NCBI GenBank assembly: GCA_002368735.1
Contig: DFEQ01000001.1
Location: 1 to 19,267 of the forward strand
Length of the DNA stretch: 19,267 nt
Origin: Christensenella sp. UBA3798
GTDB taxonomy: Bacteria > Bacillota > Clostridia > Christensenellales > CAG-1252
Direction: 5' to 3'
The notes beneath the pieces are model-generated. The model was not told where the DNA came from, ran no database searches, and saw only the letters and a program-made list of their open reading frames with translations. Positions 1 to 6,520 of this stretch are shown in pieces. Made by a program: the position numbers and the translations under genes. Each line of letters opens with the position of its first letter. The stretch's first letter is position 1.

Positions 1-330
1 AATGCAGTAAAGAAACGCAGAAAGATATTCAAACTCGCCAAAGGTTACCGTGGCGCGAAGAGCAAGCTTTACAGAGTTTCCCGCGAAGCCGTGATGAAGT
101 CCCAGATGTATGCCTTCATCGGCAGAAAGGACAAGAAGGGCGACTTCCGCAAACTTTGGATAGCGCGTATCAACGCGGCGGCAAGAATGAACGGTCTCAG
201 CTACAGCAAGTTCATGAACGGATTGAAGAAGGGTCAAATCACCTTGAACCGTAAAGTCCTCGCCGACCTCGCGGTCAACGACGCGGCGGCATTCACCGCG
301 CTTTGCGAGCAGGCAAAACAGTACCTGTAA
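1..330 (+). CDS. rplT: 50S ribosomal protein L20, 5'-truncated by the window edge
   Basis: The reading frame is open from base 1 and ends at TAA 328-330. It gives about 109 residues of a protein usually near 117-119 aa, so only about the first 8 codons are missing. Recognisable L20 features are the basic N-terminal stretch KRRKIFKLAKGYRGAKSKL, then YAFIGRKDKKGDFRKLWIAR, NGLSYSKFMNGL and the C-terminal helix ending in EQAKQYL. L20 binds 23S rRNA and is needed early in assembly of the 50S subunit. In most Firmicutes it is the last gene of infC-rpmI-rplT, and the terminator directly after it fits that. The GTG at 91 is an internal codon, not the start. Identification is secure; only the true start lies outside the window. 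Confidence 0.97.
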   Translation, partial: NAVKKRRKIFKLAKGYRGAKSKLYRVSREAVMKSQMYAFIGRKDKKGDFRKLWIARINAAARMNGLSYSKFMNGLKKGQITLNRKVLADLAVNDAAAFTALCEQAKQYL

Positions 331-338
331 GAAACGAA

Positions 339-369
339 AATGCTTTCGGTCAAACGGAAGCATTTTTTT
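339..369 (+). terminator. Rho-independent terminator after rplT
   Basis: Left arm AATGCTTTCG (339-348) pairs with right arm CGGAAGCATT (355-364), 10 bp with one G-U pair and a 6-nt loop. An uninterrupted T-run (363-369) follows. It begins 9 nt after the rplT stop codon, the expected place for the end of the infC-rpmI-rplT transcript. Confidence 0.9.
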
Positions 370-378
370 ATCGCTATT

Positions 379-1140
379 ATGGTCATCAAAAGCATATCCA
401 ATGAAAAAGTAAAGTTCTTCCGCTCGCTACTCACGACGAAGGGCAGAAAGCAAGAGGGATGCTACGTCGCGGAAGGTGCAAACCTCGTCAAAGATATCCC
501 CGCATCTCAAAAAGTCAAGTTGCTCTTTGTCAAAGAGAGCCGCGAGGAATCTTTCCGTGATATTACGGATGCCTTCTCGGCAGAGAAGGTCGTCTTATCC
601 GACGAACTCTTCGACCGCGTGTCCGATACGGTATCTCCCGCGGGGATAGCCGCCGTGATAGAAATTCCGAAAAGTGCGGAAATATCCGCTCTTAACGATG
701 ATAAAATCATCGTTCTCGACCACGTTTCGGACGCCGGAAACGTCGGCGCCGTTCTACGTACAGCCGTCGCCGCGGGATATACTTCTGCAGTGCTCCTCGG
801 GTGCGCTGACTCGTATTCGCCCAAGGCGGTACGCGCCAGTATGAGCGCTATTTTCAAGATAAAACTATGTTTTTGCGATAATAGCGCATTTTTATGTAGT
901 AAAAATATAGTAAAGTATGATATAATGGTACTTGATATGATGGGTGAGAATATTTTCAACCAAGTTCCGCGCGGCAAATACGCCCTCGTTGTTGGCAACG
1001 AGGCGCACGGCGTATCGGACGACATCAAGGCTGTCGGCAGGAAGTTATCCATACCGATGGCGGGGATGGAATCCTTGAATGCGGCGGTCAGCGCGGGCGT
1101 GGCGATGTATCTTCTCGAACGTAATCAATTCAAGCAATAA
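379..1140 (+). CDS. SpoU/TrmH-family RNA 2'-O-methyltransferase
   Basis: This 253-aa protein has the SPOUT (SpoU) fold, which transfers a methyl group from S-adenosylmethionine to a ribose 2'-OH, most likely in 23S rRNA. An N-terminal substrate-binding part (KFFRSLLTTKGRKQEGCYVAEG) precedes the knotted domain. All three SpoU motifs are visible: motif 1 SDAGNVGAVLRTA, motif 2 VVGNEAHGVSDD and motif 3 IPMAGMESLNAAVSAGVAMY. I chose ATG 379 because the upstream in-frame ATG at 340 lies inside the rplT terminator hairpin and its extra 13 residues look unlike the family. No Shine-Dalgarno is visible for 379. The gene next to rplT is often annotated as an rRNA methyltransferase of this type. The exact target nucleotide cannot be read from sequence. 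It starts the tightly packed run that continues through queA. Confidence 0.9.
   Translation: MVIKSISNEKVKFFRSLLTTKGRKQEGCYVAEGANLVKDIPASQKVKLLFVKESREESFRDITDAFSAEKVVLSDELFDRVSDTVSPAGIAAVIEIPKSAEISALNDDKIIVLDHVSDAGNVGAVLRTAVAAGYTSAVLLGCADSYSPKAVRASMSAIFKIKLCFCDNSAFLCSKNIVKYDIMVLDMMGENIFNQVPRGKYALVVGNEAHGVSDDIKAVGRKLSIPMAGMESLNAAVSAGVAMYLLERNQFKQ
918..926 (+). promoter_or_regulatory. Possible extended -10 promoter inside the methyltransferase gene
   Basis: TGA-TATAAT (TGn plus a perfect -10) sits in a local AT-rich stretch (about 860-945) within the coding region. No good -35 is seen 16-18 bp upstream. If active, it would transcribe yebC and the genes after it. It may be chance in AT-rich coding sequence. 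Confidence 0.3.
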
Positions 1141-1154
1141 TCAGGAGGCAGAAT

Positions 1155-1895
1155 ATGTCCGGACACAGCAAATGGGCAAACATCAAGAACAAAAAGGCTA
1201 AGGGCGACGCCGCAAGGGCGAACGTCTTTACTAAGATAGGCAGGGAGCTCGCCATCGCCGTCAAGCAGGGCGGCCCCAATCCCGACAGCAACTCTCGTCT
1301 GCGCGACGTCATCGCCAAGGCGAAAGCCGCCAATATGCCTAACGACAACATCTCCCGTTCTATCAAGAAGGCTTCGGGCGAGCTCAATGCCGTCAACTAC
1401 GAGGAAATAACCTACGAAGGATACGCCGCGGGCGGCGTGGCGGTCATCGTGGAGACCTTGACCGATAATAAGAACCGCACTGCGGGCGACGTCAGATGCG
1501 CATTTGATAAGTTCGGCGGCAATATGGGCAATACGGGTTGCGTCTCCTACATGTTCAGCAAGAAGGGACTCATCGTCATCGATGGCGAAGGGCTCGAAGA
1601 GGACGACCTCATGCTCCTTGCTTTGGATGCGGGCGCCGACGACGTCAAGAGCGAAGAGGACGTCTATGAGATCTACACCTTGCCGCAGAACTACACCGCT
1701 GTGCGTGAGAACCTCGAAAAGCAGGGGCTCAAGATCCTTTCCAGCGATATCGCGATGATACCCGAGAACTATATCACACCGGAAGAATCCGCTATCCCCA
1801 AGATCCTTAATCTCATAGACCGTTTGGAGGAGAATGACGACGTGCAGAACGTATTCCACAATGCGATCCTGCCCGAAGAAGAAGAGGAGGAATAA
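1155..1895 (+). CDS. yebC: YebC/PmpR/TACO1-family protein
   Basis: A 246-aa protein opening with the family signature MSGHSKWANIKNKKAKGDAA, followed by FTKIGRELAIAVKQGG and the internal block YEGYAAGGVAVIVETLTDNK. Length is typical. Members were long called transcriptional regulators (PmpR). More recent work on family members ties them to translation through stall-prone, proline-rich stretches, as with mitochondrial TACO1; which applies here is not shown by sequence. A strong ribosome site AGGAGG (1143-1148) fixes the ATG at 1155, 14 nt after the upstream stop. The C-terminus is a run of six glutamates whose GAG/GAA codons also form the Shine-Dalgarno of proA. yebC just upstream of ruvCAB is a common bacterial arrangement, here interrupted by proA. 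Confidence 0.95.
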   Translation: MSGHSKWANIKNKKAKGDAARANVFTKIGRELAIAVKQGGPNPDSNSRLRDVIAKAKAANMPNDNISRSIKKASGELNAVNYEEITYEGYAAGGVAVIVETLTDNKNRTAGDVRCAFDKFGGNMGNTGCVSYMFSKKGLIVIDGEGLEEDDLMLLALDAGADDVKSEEDVYEIYTLPQNYTAVRENLEKQGLKILSSDIAMIPENYITPEESAIPKILNLIDRLEENDDVQNVFHNAILPEEEEEE

Positions 1896-1897
1896 AG

Positions 1898-3142
1898 ATG
1901 ACGACCGCGGAAGTTTGCGCTTTGGCAAAAGAGGCGTCCTATCGCCTGGCTACCTTTACGCCCACTGAGAAGAAGGCGATGCTCATCGCGATGGCGAACG
2001 GCATCGGTGACGAGATGGACGATATCCTCGTCGCGAATAACGACGACCTTTTTACCGCCAAACAAAACGGTAAGGAGGATACCTTCATCGACAGGCTGAC
2101 CTTGTATAAGAGCCGTATCAGACAGATGATAGACGGCATTATGGAGGTCGCCGAGCTTCCCGACCCGGTGGGGCAGGTCACCGAAAAGTGGACGCTTCCC
2201 AATGGGCTCCAGATCTCCAAAGTGCGCGCACCGCTGGGTGTGATCGCCATCATCTATGAGGCGCGCCCCAACGTGACGGCAGACGCCGCGGCTCTTGCCA
2301 TAAAGAGCGGCAACGCCGTGGTGCTACGCGGCAGCAGGGAGGCGATCAATTCCAATCTCGCCATTTTCAACGCAATGAAGAACGCCCTCGTGAAGGGCGG
2401 CTATGACGCAAACGTCTTGCAGTTGCTCGCAGAGCCCGACCGTGAAGTCACGACCGAGCTTTTGAAACAGAGCGACACCGTGGACGTGGTCATTCCGCGT
2501 GGCGGCGAAGGTCTCAAGAAATACGTGCTTGAGAACGCTTCGATCCCCGTTATCGCGTCCGCAGGTGGCAACTGCCATACCTACGTGGAGAAGAGTGCCG
2601 ACCTTAAGATGGCGGATAACGTGCTCTTTAATGCCAAGGTCAGCCGTCCTTCGGTGTGCAACGCGACCGAGCAGCTCATCGTGGACAGGGCGATCGCAGC
2701 TCCCTTCCTCACCAAGAGCTTAGATAGGCTTGCCAAACAGGGCGTAAAGATCCTCGGCTGTGCCGAGACCTGCCGTATCTATCCCATGGCGGAGCTTGCC
2801 ACCGAGGAGGACTACTACGAAGAGCACCTCGGCATGGTGCTATCGGTCAAAGTAGTCAGCGGCTACAAGGAAGCCATCGAGCGCATCAACAAGTACGGCA
2901 CACATCACAGTGACGCTATCATCTCCAAGAGCAACGAAGCGATAGAGGCATTCAAGATAGGTGTGGATTCCGCCGCGGTCTACGTGAACGCGAGCACCCG
3001 CTTCACCGATGGCTACGAATACGGCTTTGGTGCAGAGATGGCTATCAGCACGCAGAAACTGCATGCGCGCGGACCTTTGGGCTTGAAGCAACTCACCAGC
3101 GAGAAATACGTCGTCGTGGGCGACGGACAGGTGCGCAAGTGA
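1898..3142 (+). CDS. proA: Gamma-glutamyl phosphate reductase (glutamate-5-semialdehyde dehydrogenase)
   Basis: A 414-aa enzyme of the aldehyde dehydrogenase superfamily. It reduces gamma-glutamyl phosphate with NADPH to glutamate-5-semialdehyde, the second step of proline synthesis, in the cytoplasm. Seen in the sequence: LGVIAIIYEARPNVTADAAA, AIKSGNAVVLRGSREA (cofactor fold), VDVVIPRGGEGL, the catalytic-cysteine block SRPSVCNATEQLIV, and the C-terminal TRFTDGYEYGFGAEMAIST. Length is normal. The start ATG lies 2 nt after the yebC stop and 7 nt after AGGAGG (1885-1890), which is inside yebC, so the two are almost certainly translated from one message. The partner kinase gene proB is not in the window. 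The stop codon overlaps the GTG start of ruvC. Confidence 0.97.
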   Translation: MTTAEVCALAKEASYRLATFTPTEKKAMLIAMANGIGDEMDDILVANNDDLFTAKQNGKEDTFIDRLTLYKSRIRQMIDGIMEVAELPDPVGQVTEKWTLPNGLQISKVRAPLGVIAIIYEARPNVTADAAALAIKSGNAVVLRGSREAINSNLAIFNAMKNALVKGGYDANVLQLLAEPDREVTTELLKQSDTVDVVIPRGGEGLKKYVLENASIPVIASAGGNCHTYVEKSADLKMADNVLFNAKVSRPSVCNATEQLIVDRAIAAPFLTKSLDRLAKQGVKILGCAETCRIYPMAELATEEDYYEEHLGMVLSVKVVSGYKEAIERINKYGTHHSDAIISKSNEAIEAFKIGVDSAAVYVNASTRFTDGYEYGFGAEMAISTQKLHARGPLGLKQLTSEKYVVVGDGQVRK

Positions 3143-3630
3143 TCGTTCTCGGCATCGACCCCGGGCTTGCCATCGTCGGTTACGGCGTTATCGAGTCTCA
3201 AAAAGGACGGGTCAGACCCCTTGATTACGGCGTTATCAATACGCCTGCGGGGATGCGTACCCCTCTCAGATTGCAGATGATACACAAAGGGTTGCTTGCT
3301 CTCTTTGAAAAATTCAAGCCGGACGAAATCGCCGTGGAGGAACTCTTTTTCTCCAACAACAAGACGACGGGCATCCCCGTTGCCGAGGCGCGCGGCGTTA
3401 TCGTCATGACTGCTATCAACTATACGGACAAGTTGTTCGAGTATACCCCCAATCAGATCAAACAAGCGATCACAGGGTGGGGCGGCGCGGATAAAAAGCA
3501 GATGCAGGAAGTGGTCAGGCAGACCCTTCGCTTGCCCTCTATCCCCAAGCCCGACGACGCTGCGGACGCCCTTGCGGTGGCGCTCACGCACGCGCAAACC
3601 AATCGCTTCGGTTCTCTCTTCGGAATGTAA
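3139..3630 (+). CDS. ruvC: Holliday junction resolvase RuvC
   Basis: A 163-aa endonuclease of the RNase H fold that cuts Holliday junctions symmetrically after RuvAB branch migration. The four expected acidic metal-binding residues are present: D7 in MIVLGIDPG, E67 in IAVEELFFS, and D140 and D143 in KPDDAADALAVA. The DNA-binding block IKQAITGWGGADKKQMQ is also intact. The start is GTG 3139, which overlaps the proA stop as GTGA (4 nt), a classic translational coupling; no other start keeps the conserved first strand. It is followed 3 nt later by ruvA, so ruvC-ruvA-ruvB form one unit. Confidence 0.97.
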   Translation: MIVLGIDPGLAIVGYGVIESQKGRVRPLDYGVINTPAGMRTPLRLQMIHKGLLALFEKFKPDEIAVEELFFSNNKTTGIPVAEARGVIVMTAINYTDKLFEYTPNQIKQAITGWGGADKKQMQEVVRQTLRLPSIPKPDDAADALAVALTHAQTNRFGSLFGM

Positions 3631-3633
3631 AAA

Positions 3634-4227
3634 ATGTACGCGTATATTGTAGGAAAAGTGGATAGTTTCGGAGACGGCTACATCGTGGTCGAAGCGGCGG
3701 GCGTCGGATATCTTATCAACGCTTCCAATCACACCGTGGCAAAGTTCGGCAGGGCGGGCGAGACTGTGAAAATATATACCTATCTCGCCGTGCGTGAGGA
3801 CGATATGAGCCTTTACGGCTTCTATTCCGAGGAGGAAAAGAGGATGTTCCTTCGCCTGATCACCGTGTCGGGCGTCGGACCCAAGATGGCGATAGGCATC
3901 CTGTCCGCTGCGGACGTGAACACCCTCGCCACATCCATTATTTCGGGGGATACCAAGGCGCTGTCCAAGGTCAAAGGTATCGGCAAAAAGACGGCGGAAA
4001 GGATAGTCGTGGAGCTCAAAGAGAATCTCGGCGACGATACCGGTTTCCTCTCTGTGGGAATGAACGTTTCGCCCGAAAAAGACTCCATGATAGAGGAAGC
4101 CTTGGAACTTTTGACTTCGCTCGGCGTCAGCCGCACCGAGGCGTATTCCTTGGTCGCCGCCTGCAAGAAGGACGCACGCAACGTAAACGAACTGGTCATG
4201 ATGGTACTGAAAAGGTTGGATAAATAA
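3634..4227 (+). CDS. ruvA: Holliday junction DNA helicase subunit RuvA
   Basis: A 197-aa junction-binding protein. RuvA tetramers hold the four-way junction and load RuvB rings. Domain I (OB fold) is MYAYIVGKVDSFGDGYIVVEAAGVGYLI. Two helix-hairpin-helix motifs follow, ITVSGVGPKMAIGIL and SKVKGIGKKTAERIVVEL. The C-terminal RuvB-contacting domain is IEEALELLTSLGVSRTEAYSLV, after a flexible linker. The ATG lies 3 nt after the ruvC stop (TAAAAAATG) with little Shine-Dalgarno, so it is likely coupled to ruvC translation. The stop overlaps the ruvB start by 1 nt (TAATG). Confidence 0.97.
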   Translation: MYAYIVGKVDSFGDGYIVVEAAGVGYLINASNHTVAKFGRAGETVKIYTYLAVREDDMSLYGFYSEEEKRMFLRLITVSGVGPKMAIGILSAADVNTLATSIISGDTKALSKVKGIGKKTAERIVVELKENLGDDTGFLSVGMNVSPEKDSMIEEALELLTSLGVSRTEAYSLVAACKKDARNVNELVMMVLKRLDK

Positions 4228-5321
4228 TGTTTGAAGATGATAATTTTATCACCAGCGCGATGGGGGGTAGCTTCATCGGCAGGGACAAAGACGAAAGCGA
4301 CGAAGAGATAGAAAATACCCTCCGCCCGAAGACGATGAACGAATACGTCGGGCAGGAGAAGGTCAAGGCGAATCTCTCGGTCTTTATCCATTCCGCAAAA
4401 AAGAGGAGCGAGGCGCTCGATCACGTTCTTTTATACGGACCTCCCGGCCTTGGTAAGACCACGCTTGCCCATATCATCGCCAATGAAATGAATTCGCAGA
4501 TAAAGGTCACCTCGGGCCCCGCCATCGAGAAGGCTGCCGACCTTGCGGCGATGCTTACCAACCTCGACGACGGCGACGTTCTGTTTATCGACGAGATACA
4601 TCGCCTTTCGCACGCCGTGGAGGAGATACTCTATCCCGCGATGGAGGACTATGTCCTCGATTTTGTGGTGGGCAAGGGACCCAGTGCAAAGAGTATTCGC
4701 CTCCCTTTGAAAAAGTTTACTTTGATAGGCGCCACCACGCGCGCAGGGATGCTGACCGCACCGCTTCGCGACCGTTTCGGCGTGATATGCCGTTTGGAGA
4801 TGTACAAGCCCGAGGAGCTTGCCCGCATCGTCACGAGAAGCGCAAAGCTCCTTGAGATAGGCATCGAGAAGGAGGCTTCTGTGGAGGTCGCTCGCCGTTC
4901 GCGCGGGACGCCGCGTATCGCTAATCGCCTTTTAAAGCGCGTGCGTGATTTTTCCGAATACGAAAACGAAAAGACGATCACTCTGAAGACGGCAAAGCGC
5001 AGTCTCGACTTGTTGGAGATCGACGACCTTGGCTTAGACCACGTGGACAGAGAGATACTGCTCACCATCATCAAAAAGCACAACGGCGGCCCCGTTGGCT
5101 TGGACACCCTTTCCGCAACCATCGGAGAAGACTCCACGACCATCGAGGACGTTTACGAGCCTTATCTTATCCAGCTGGGGTTCATTGCGCGTACCCCGCG
5201 CGGCAGAGTGTGCTTGTCGGGGGCGTATAAGCACCTCGGCTTCAAGGTCCCGCCCGCAAAAGAAGCGTTTTTGGAACAGATAGAGAAGACAATTGACCCT
5301 AAAATAGATGAAAACAAGTGA
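4227..5321 (+). CDS. ruvB: Holliday junction branch-migration ATPase RuvB
   Basis: A 364-aa AAA+ motor that pumps DNA through the RuvA-bound junction. Walker A is GPPGLGKT (residues 71-78), Walker B is LFIDEIHRL (about 119-127), the sensor 1/arginine region is GATTRAG (168-174), and LRDRFG follows. The C-terminal winged helix contains GGPVGLDTLSATIGED and EPYLIQLGFIARTPRGR. It is a little longer than the usual 330-350 aa, mainly through an acidic N-terminal lead (DKDESDEEIE) and a C-terminal tail. The start codon shares one base with the ruvA stop. The last 14 nt overlap the start of queA. Confidence 0.98.
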   Translation: MFEDDNFITSAMGGSFIGRDKDESDEEIENTLRPKTMNEYVGQEKVKANLSVFIHSAKKRSEALDHVLLYGPPGLGKTTLAHIIANEMNSQIKVTSGPAIEKAADLAAMLTNLDDGDVLFIDEIHRLSHAVEEILYPAMEDYVLDFVVGKGPSAKSIRLPLKKFTLIGATTRAGMLTAPLRDRFGVICRLEMYKPEELARIVTRSAKLLEIGIEKEASVEVARRSRGTPRIANRLLKRVRDFSEYENEKTITLKTAKRSLDLLEIDDLGLDHVDREILLTIIKKHNGGPVGLDTLSATIGEDSTTIEDVYEPYLIQLGFIARTPRGRVCLSGAYKHLGFKVPPAKEAFLEQIEKTIDPKIDENK

Positions 5322-6330
5322 CTTTTATTATCATTTACCCGAAGAACTCATTGCGCAGCATCCCGCCGAACCGCGGGATTCTTCTCGTTTGCTCGTCATC
5401 TCTCGCAAGACGGGCGAGTGGGAGGATAAAGTGTTCACCGACGTTATAGATTACCTGCGCGAAGGGGACGTGCTCGTCGTCAATAACACCAAGGTCATCC
5501 CTGCTCGCTTGATAGGGCACAGGAAGGGATTTACCGGCGAGGTGGAGTTCCTGCTCTTAAAGAGGCTCGATTATACCCATTGGCGCTGTATCGTCCGTCC
5601 CGGTAAAAAGCTGAACGTTGGCGCGGAAGTCGTATTCTCTCCCGAATTATCCGCACGCGTTATCGAACGCGGTGAGGAAGGGGAGCGTACGGTGGAGTTT
5701 ATCTTCGACGGGGTGTTTGAGGATATCCTCGCCCGCGTAGGCGCTATGCCTCTCCCTCCCTACATCAAGGAGAAATTGACGGATAATTCCAAGTATCAAA
5801 CGGTGTACAGCAAGATAGACGGTTCCGCGGCGGCACCCACCGCAGGACTGCATTTTACGAATGCGCTTCTTGACCGCATCCGCGCGAAGGGCGTCAAGGT
5901 GCTCGAGATTTTACTGCACGTAGGGCTATCCACCTTCCGTCCCGTCAAGGCGGAGAATATAGAGGAGCATAAGATGCACGACGAATACTACGAGATATCC
6001 GAAGAGGTCGCCCAAGAGTTGAATCGCGCCAAGCAAGAGGGTAGGCGGGTCATCTGTGTCGGCACGACTTCGGTACGCACGCTGGAGAGCGCGGCGGACA
6101 GGGTGGGGCACGTCGTGGCCGGGAGCGGTAATACCGATATCTTTATCTACCCGCCCTATGAATTCAAGATGGTGGACGCGCTTATCACGAATTTCCATCT
6201 GCCAGAGAGCACTCTTTTGATGCTCGTATCGGCGTTTATGGGGCGCGAAAAGATCCTTGCCGCCTACGAACACGCGGTGGAATCGCACTATCGCTTCTTT
6301 AGCTTCGGCGACGCTTGTTTGATCGTATAA
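5308..6330 (+). CDS. queA: S-adenosylmethionine:tRNA ribosyltransferase-isomerase QueA
   Basis: A 340-aa enzyme that moves the ribosyl group of S-adenosylmethionine onto preQ1-modified tRNA, giving epoxyqueuosine at wobble position 34 of GUN-decoding tRNAs. Family blocks: FYYHLPEELIAQHPAEPRDS at the N-terminus, DVLVVNNTKVIPARL, AAPTAGLHFT, LHVGLSTFRPV, HKMHDEYYEI, TTSVRTLESAA, and NFHLPESTLLMLVSAF. Length and ends are normal (FFSFGDACLIV). The start overlaps ruvB by 14 nt, so it belongs to the same message. It works just before or after tgt in the queuosine pathway, and tgt is the next gene. Its last codons and stop form part of an inverted-repeat element described separately. Confidence 0.97.
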   Translation: MKTSDFYYHLPEELIAQHPAEPRDSSRLLVISRKTGEWEDKVFTDVIDYLREGDVLVVNNTKVIPARLIGHRKGFTGEVEFLLLKRLDYTHWRCIVRPGKKLNVGAEVVFSPELSARVIERGEEGERTVEFIFDGVFEDILARVGAMPLPPYIKEKLTDNSKYQTVYSKIDGSAAAPTAGLHFTNALLDRIRAKGVKVLEILLHVGLSTFRPVKAENIEEHKMHDEYYEISEEVAQELNRAKQEGRRVICVGTTSVRTLESAADRVGHVVAGSGNTDIFIYPPYEFKMVDALITNFHLPESTLLMLVSAFMGREKILAAYEHAVESHYRFFSFGDACLIV

Positions 6331-6439
6331 GCGTCGCGCTACTGCGTTTGCTGCTTCGCGGATCGACCTCAATGACCGCATAGGTCTATCTCGTCCGACC
6401 CGCTTTGCGAGCCTTGTATCGCTTGCTTCTACGATCAAA
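6308..6439 (+). repeat. Complex palindromic element at the end of queA and in the queA-tgt gap
   Basis: Three nested inverted repeats are visible. (a) A perfect 9-bp pair GCGACGCTT (6308-6316) / AAGCGTCGC (6329-6337) spans the queA stop. (b) A long-range pair TTTGATCGTATAAGC (6318-6332) / GCTTCTACGATCAAA (6425-6439) matches at 14 of 15 positions. (c) Inside it is a hairpin GATCGACCT (6361-6369) / AGGTCTATC (6382-6390) with one mismatch. Pairs (a) and (b) use the same bases, so they exclude each other. No T-run follows, so this is not a plain + strand terminator. It could be a dispersed palindromic repeat, a remnant of a small non-autonomous element, or a structured leader of tgt. The rest of the 190-nt gap (to 6520) holds no gene that I can support. 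Confidence 0.6.
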
Positions 6440-6449
6440 AAGATAGTGA

Positions 6450-6501
6450 GGGAACCAAAGCGTTATAGCGTTCCCCGCGAGCATGAGAAGTCCACATGGA
6501 C
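6450..6501 (+). promoter_or_regulatory. Inverted repeats just upstream of tgt
   Basis: GGGAAC (6450-6455) and GTTCCC (6470-6475) can pair across 14 nt that include a tandem AGCGTT. A short dyad GTCCA-CA-TGGAC (6490-6501) lies 4 nt before the tgt ribosome site. The dyad loop is too short for RNA pairing, so if real it would be a protein-binding site. No preQ1 riboswitch pattern was recognised. Weak evidence. Confidence 0.25.
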
Positions 6502-6520
6502 CATAAGAGGAAATGAAAAA

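Noticed and set aside
6446..6520. N-terminal extension of tgt from GTG 6446
   Set aside because: The added residues (MREPKRYSVPREHEK...) are not Tgt-like, and a ribosome site directly precedes ATG 6521.
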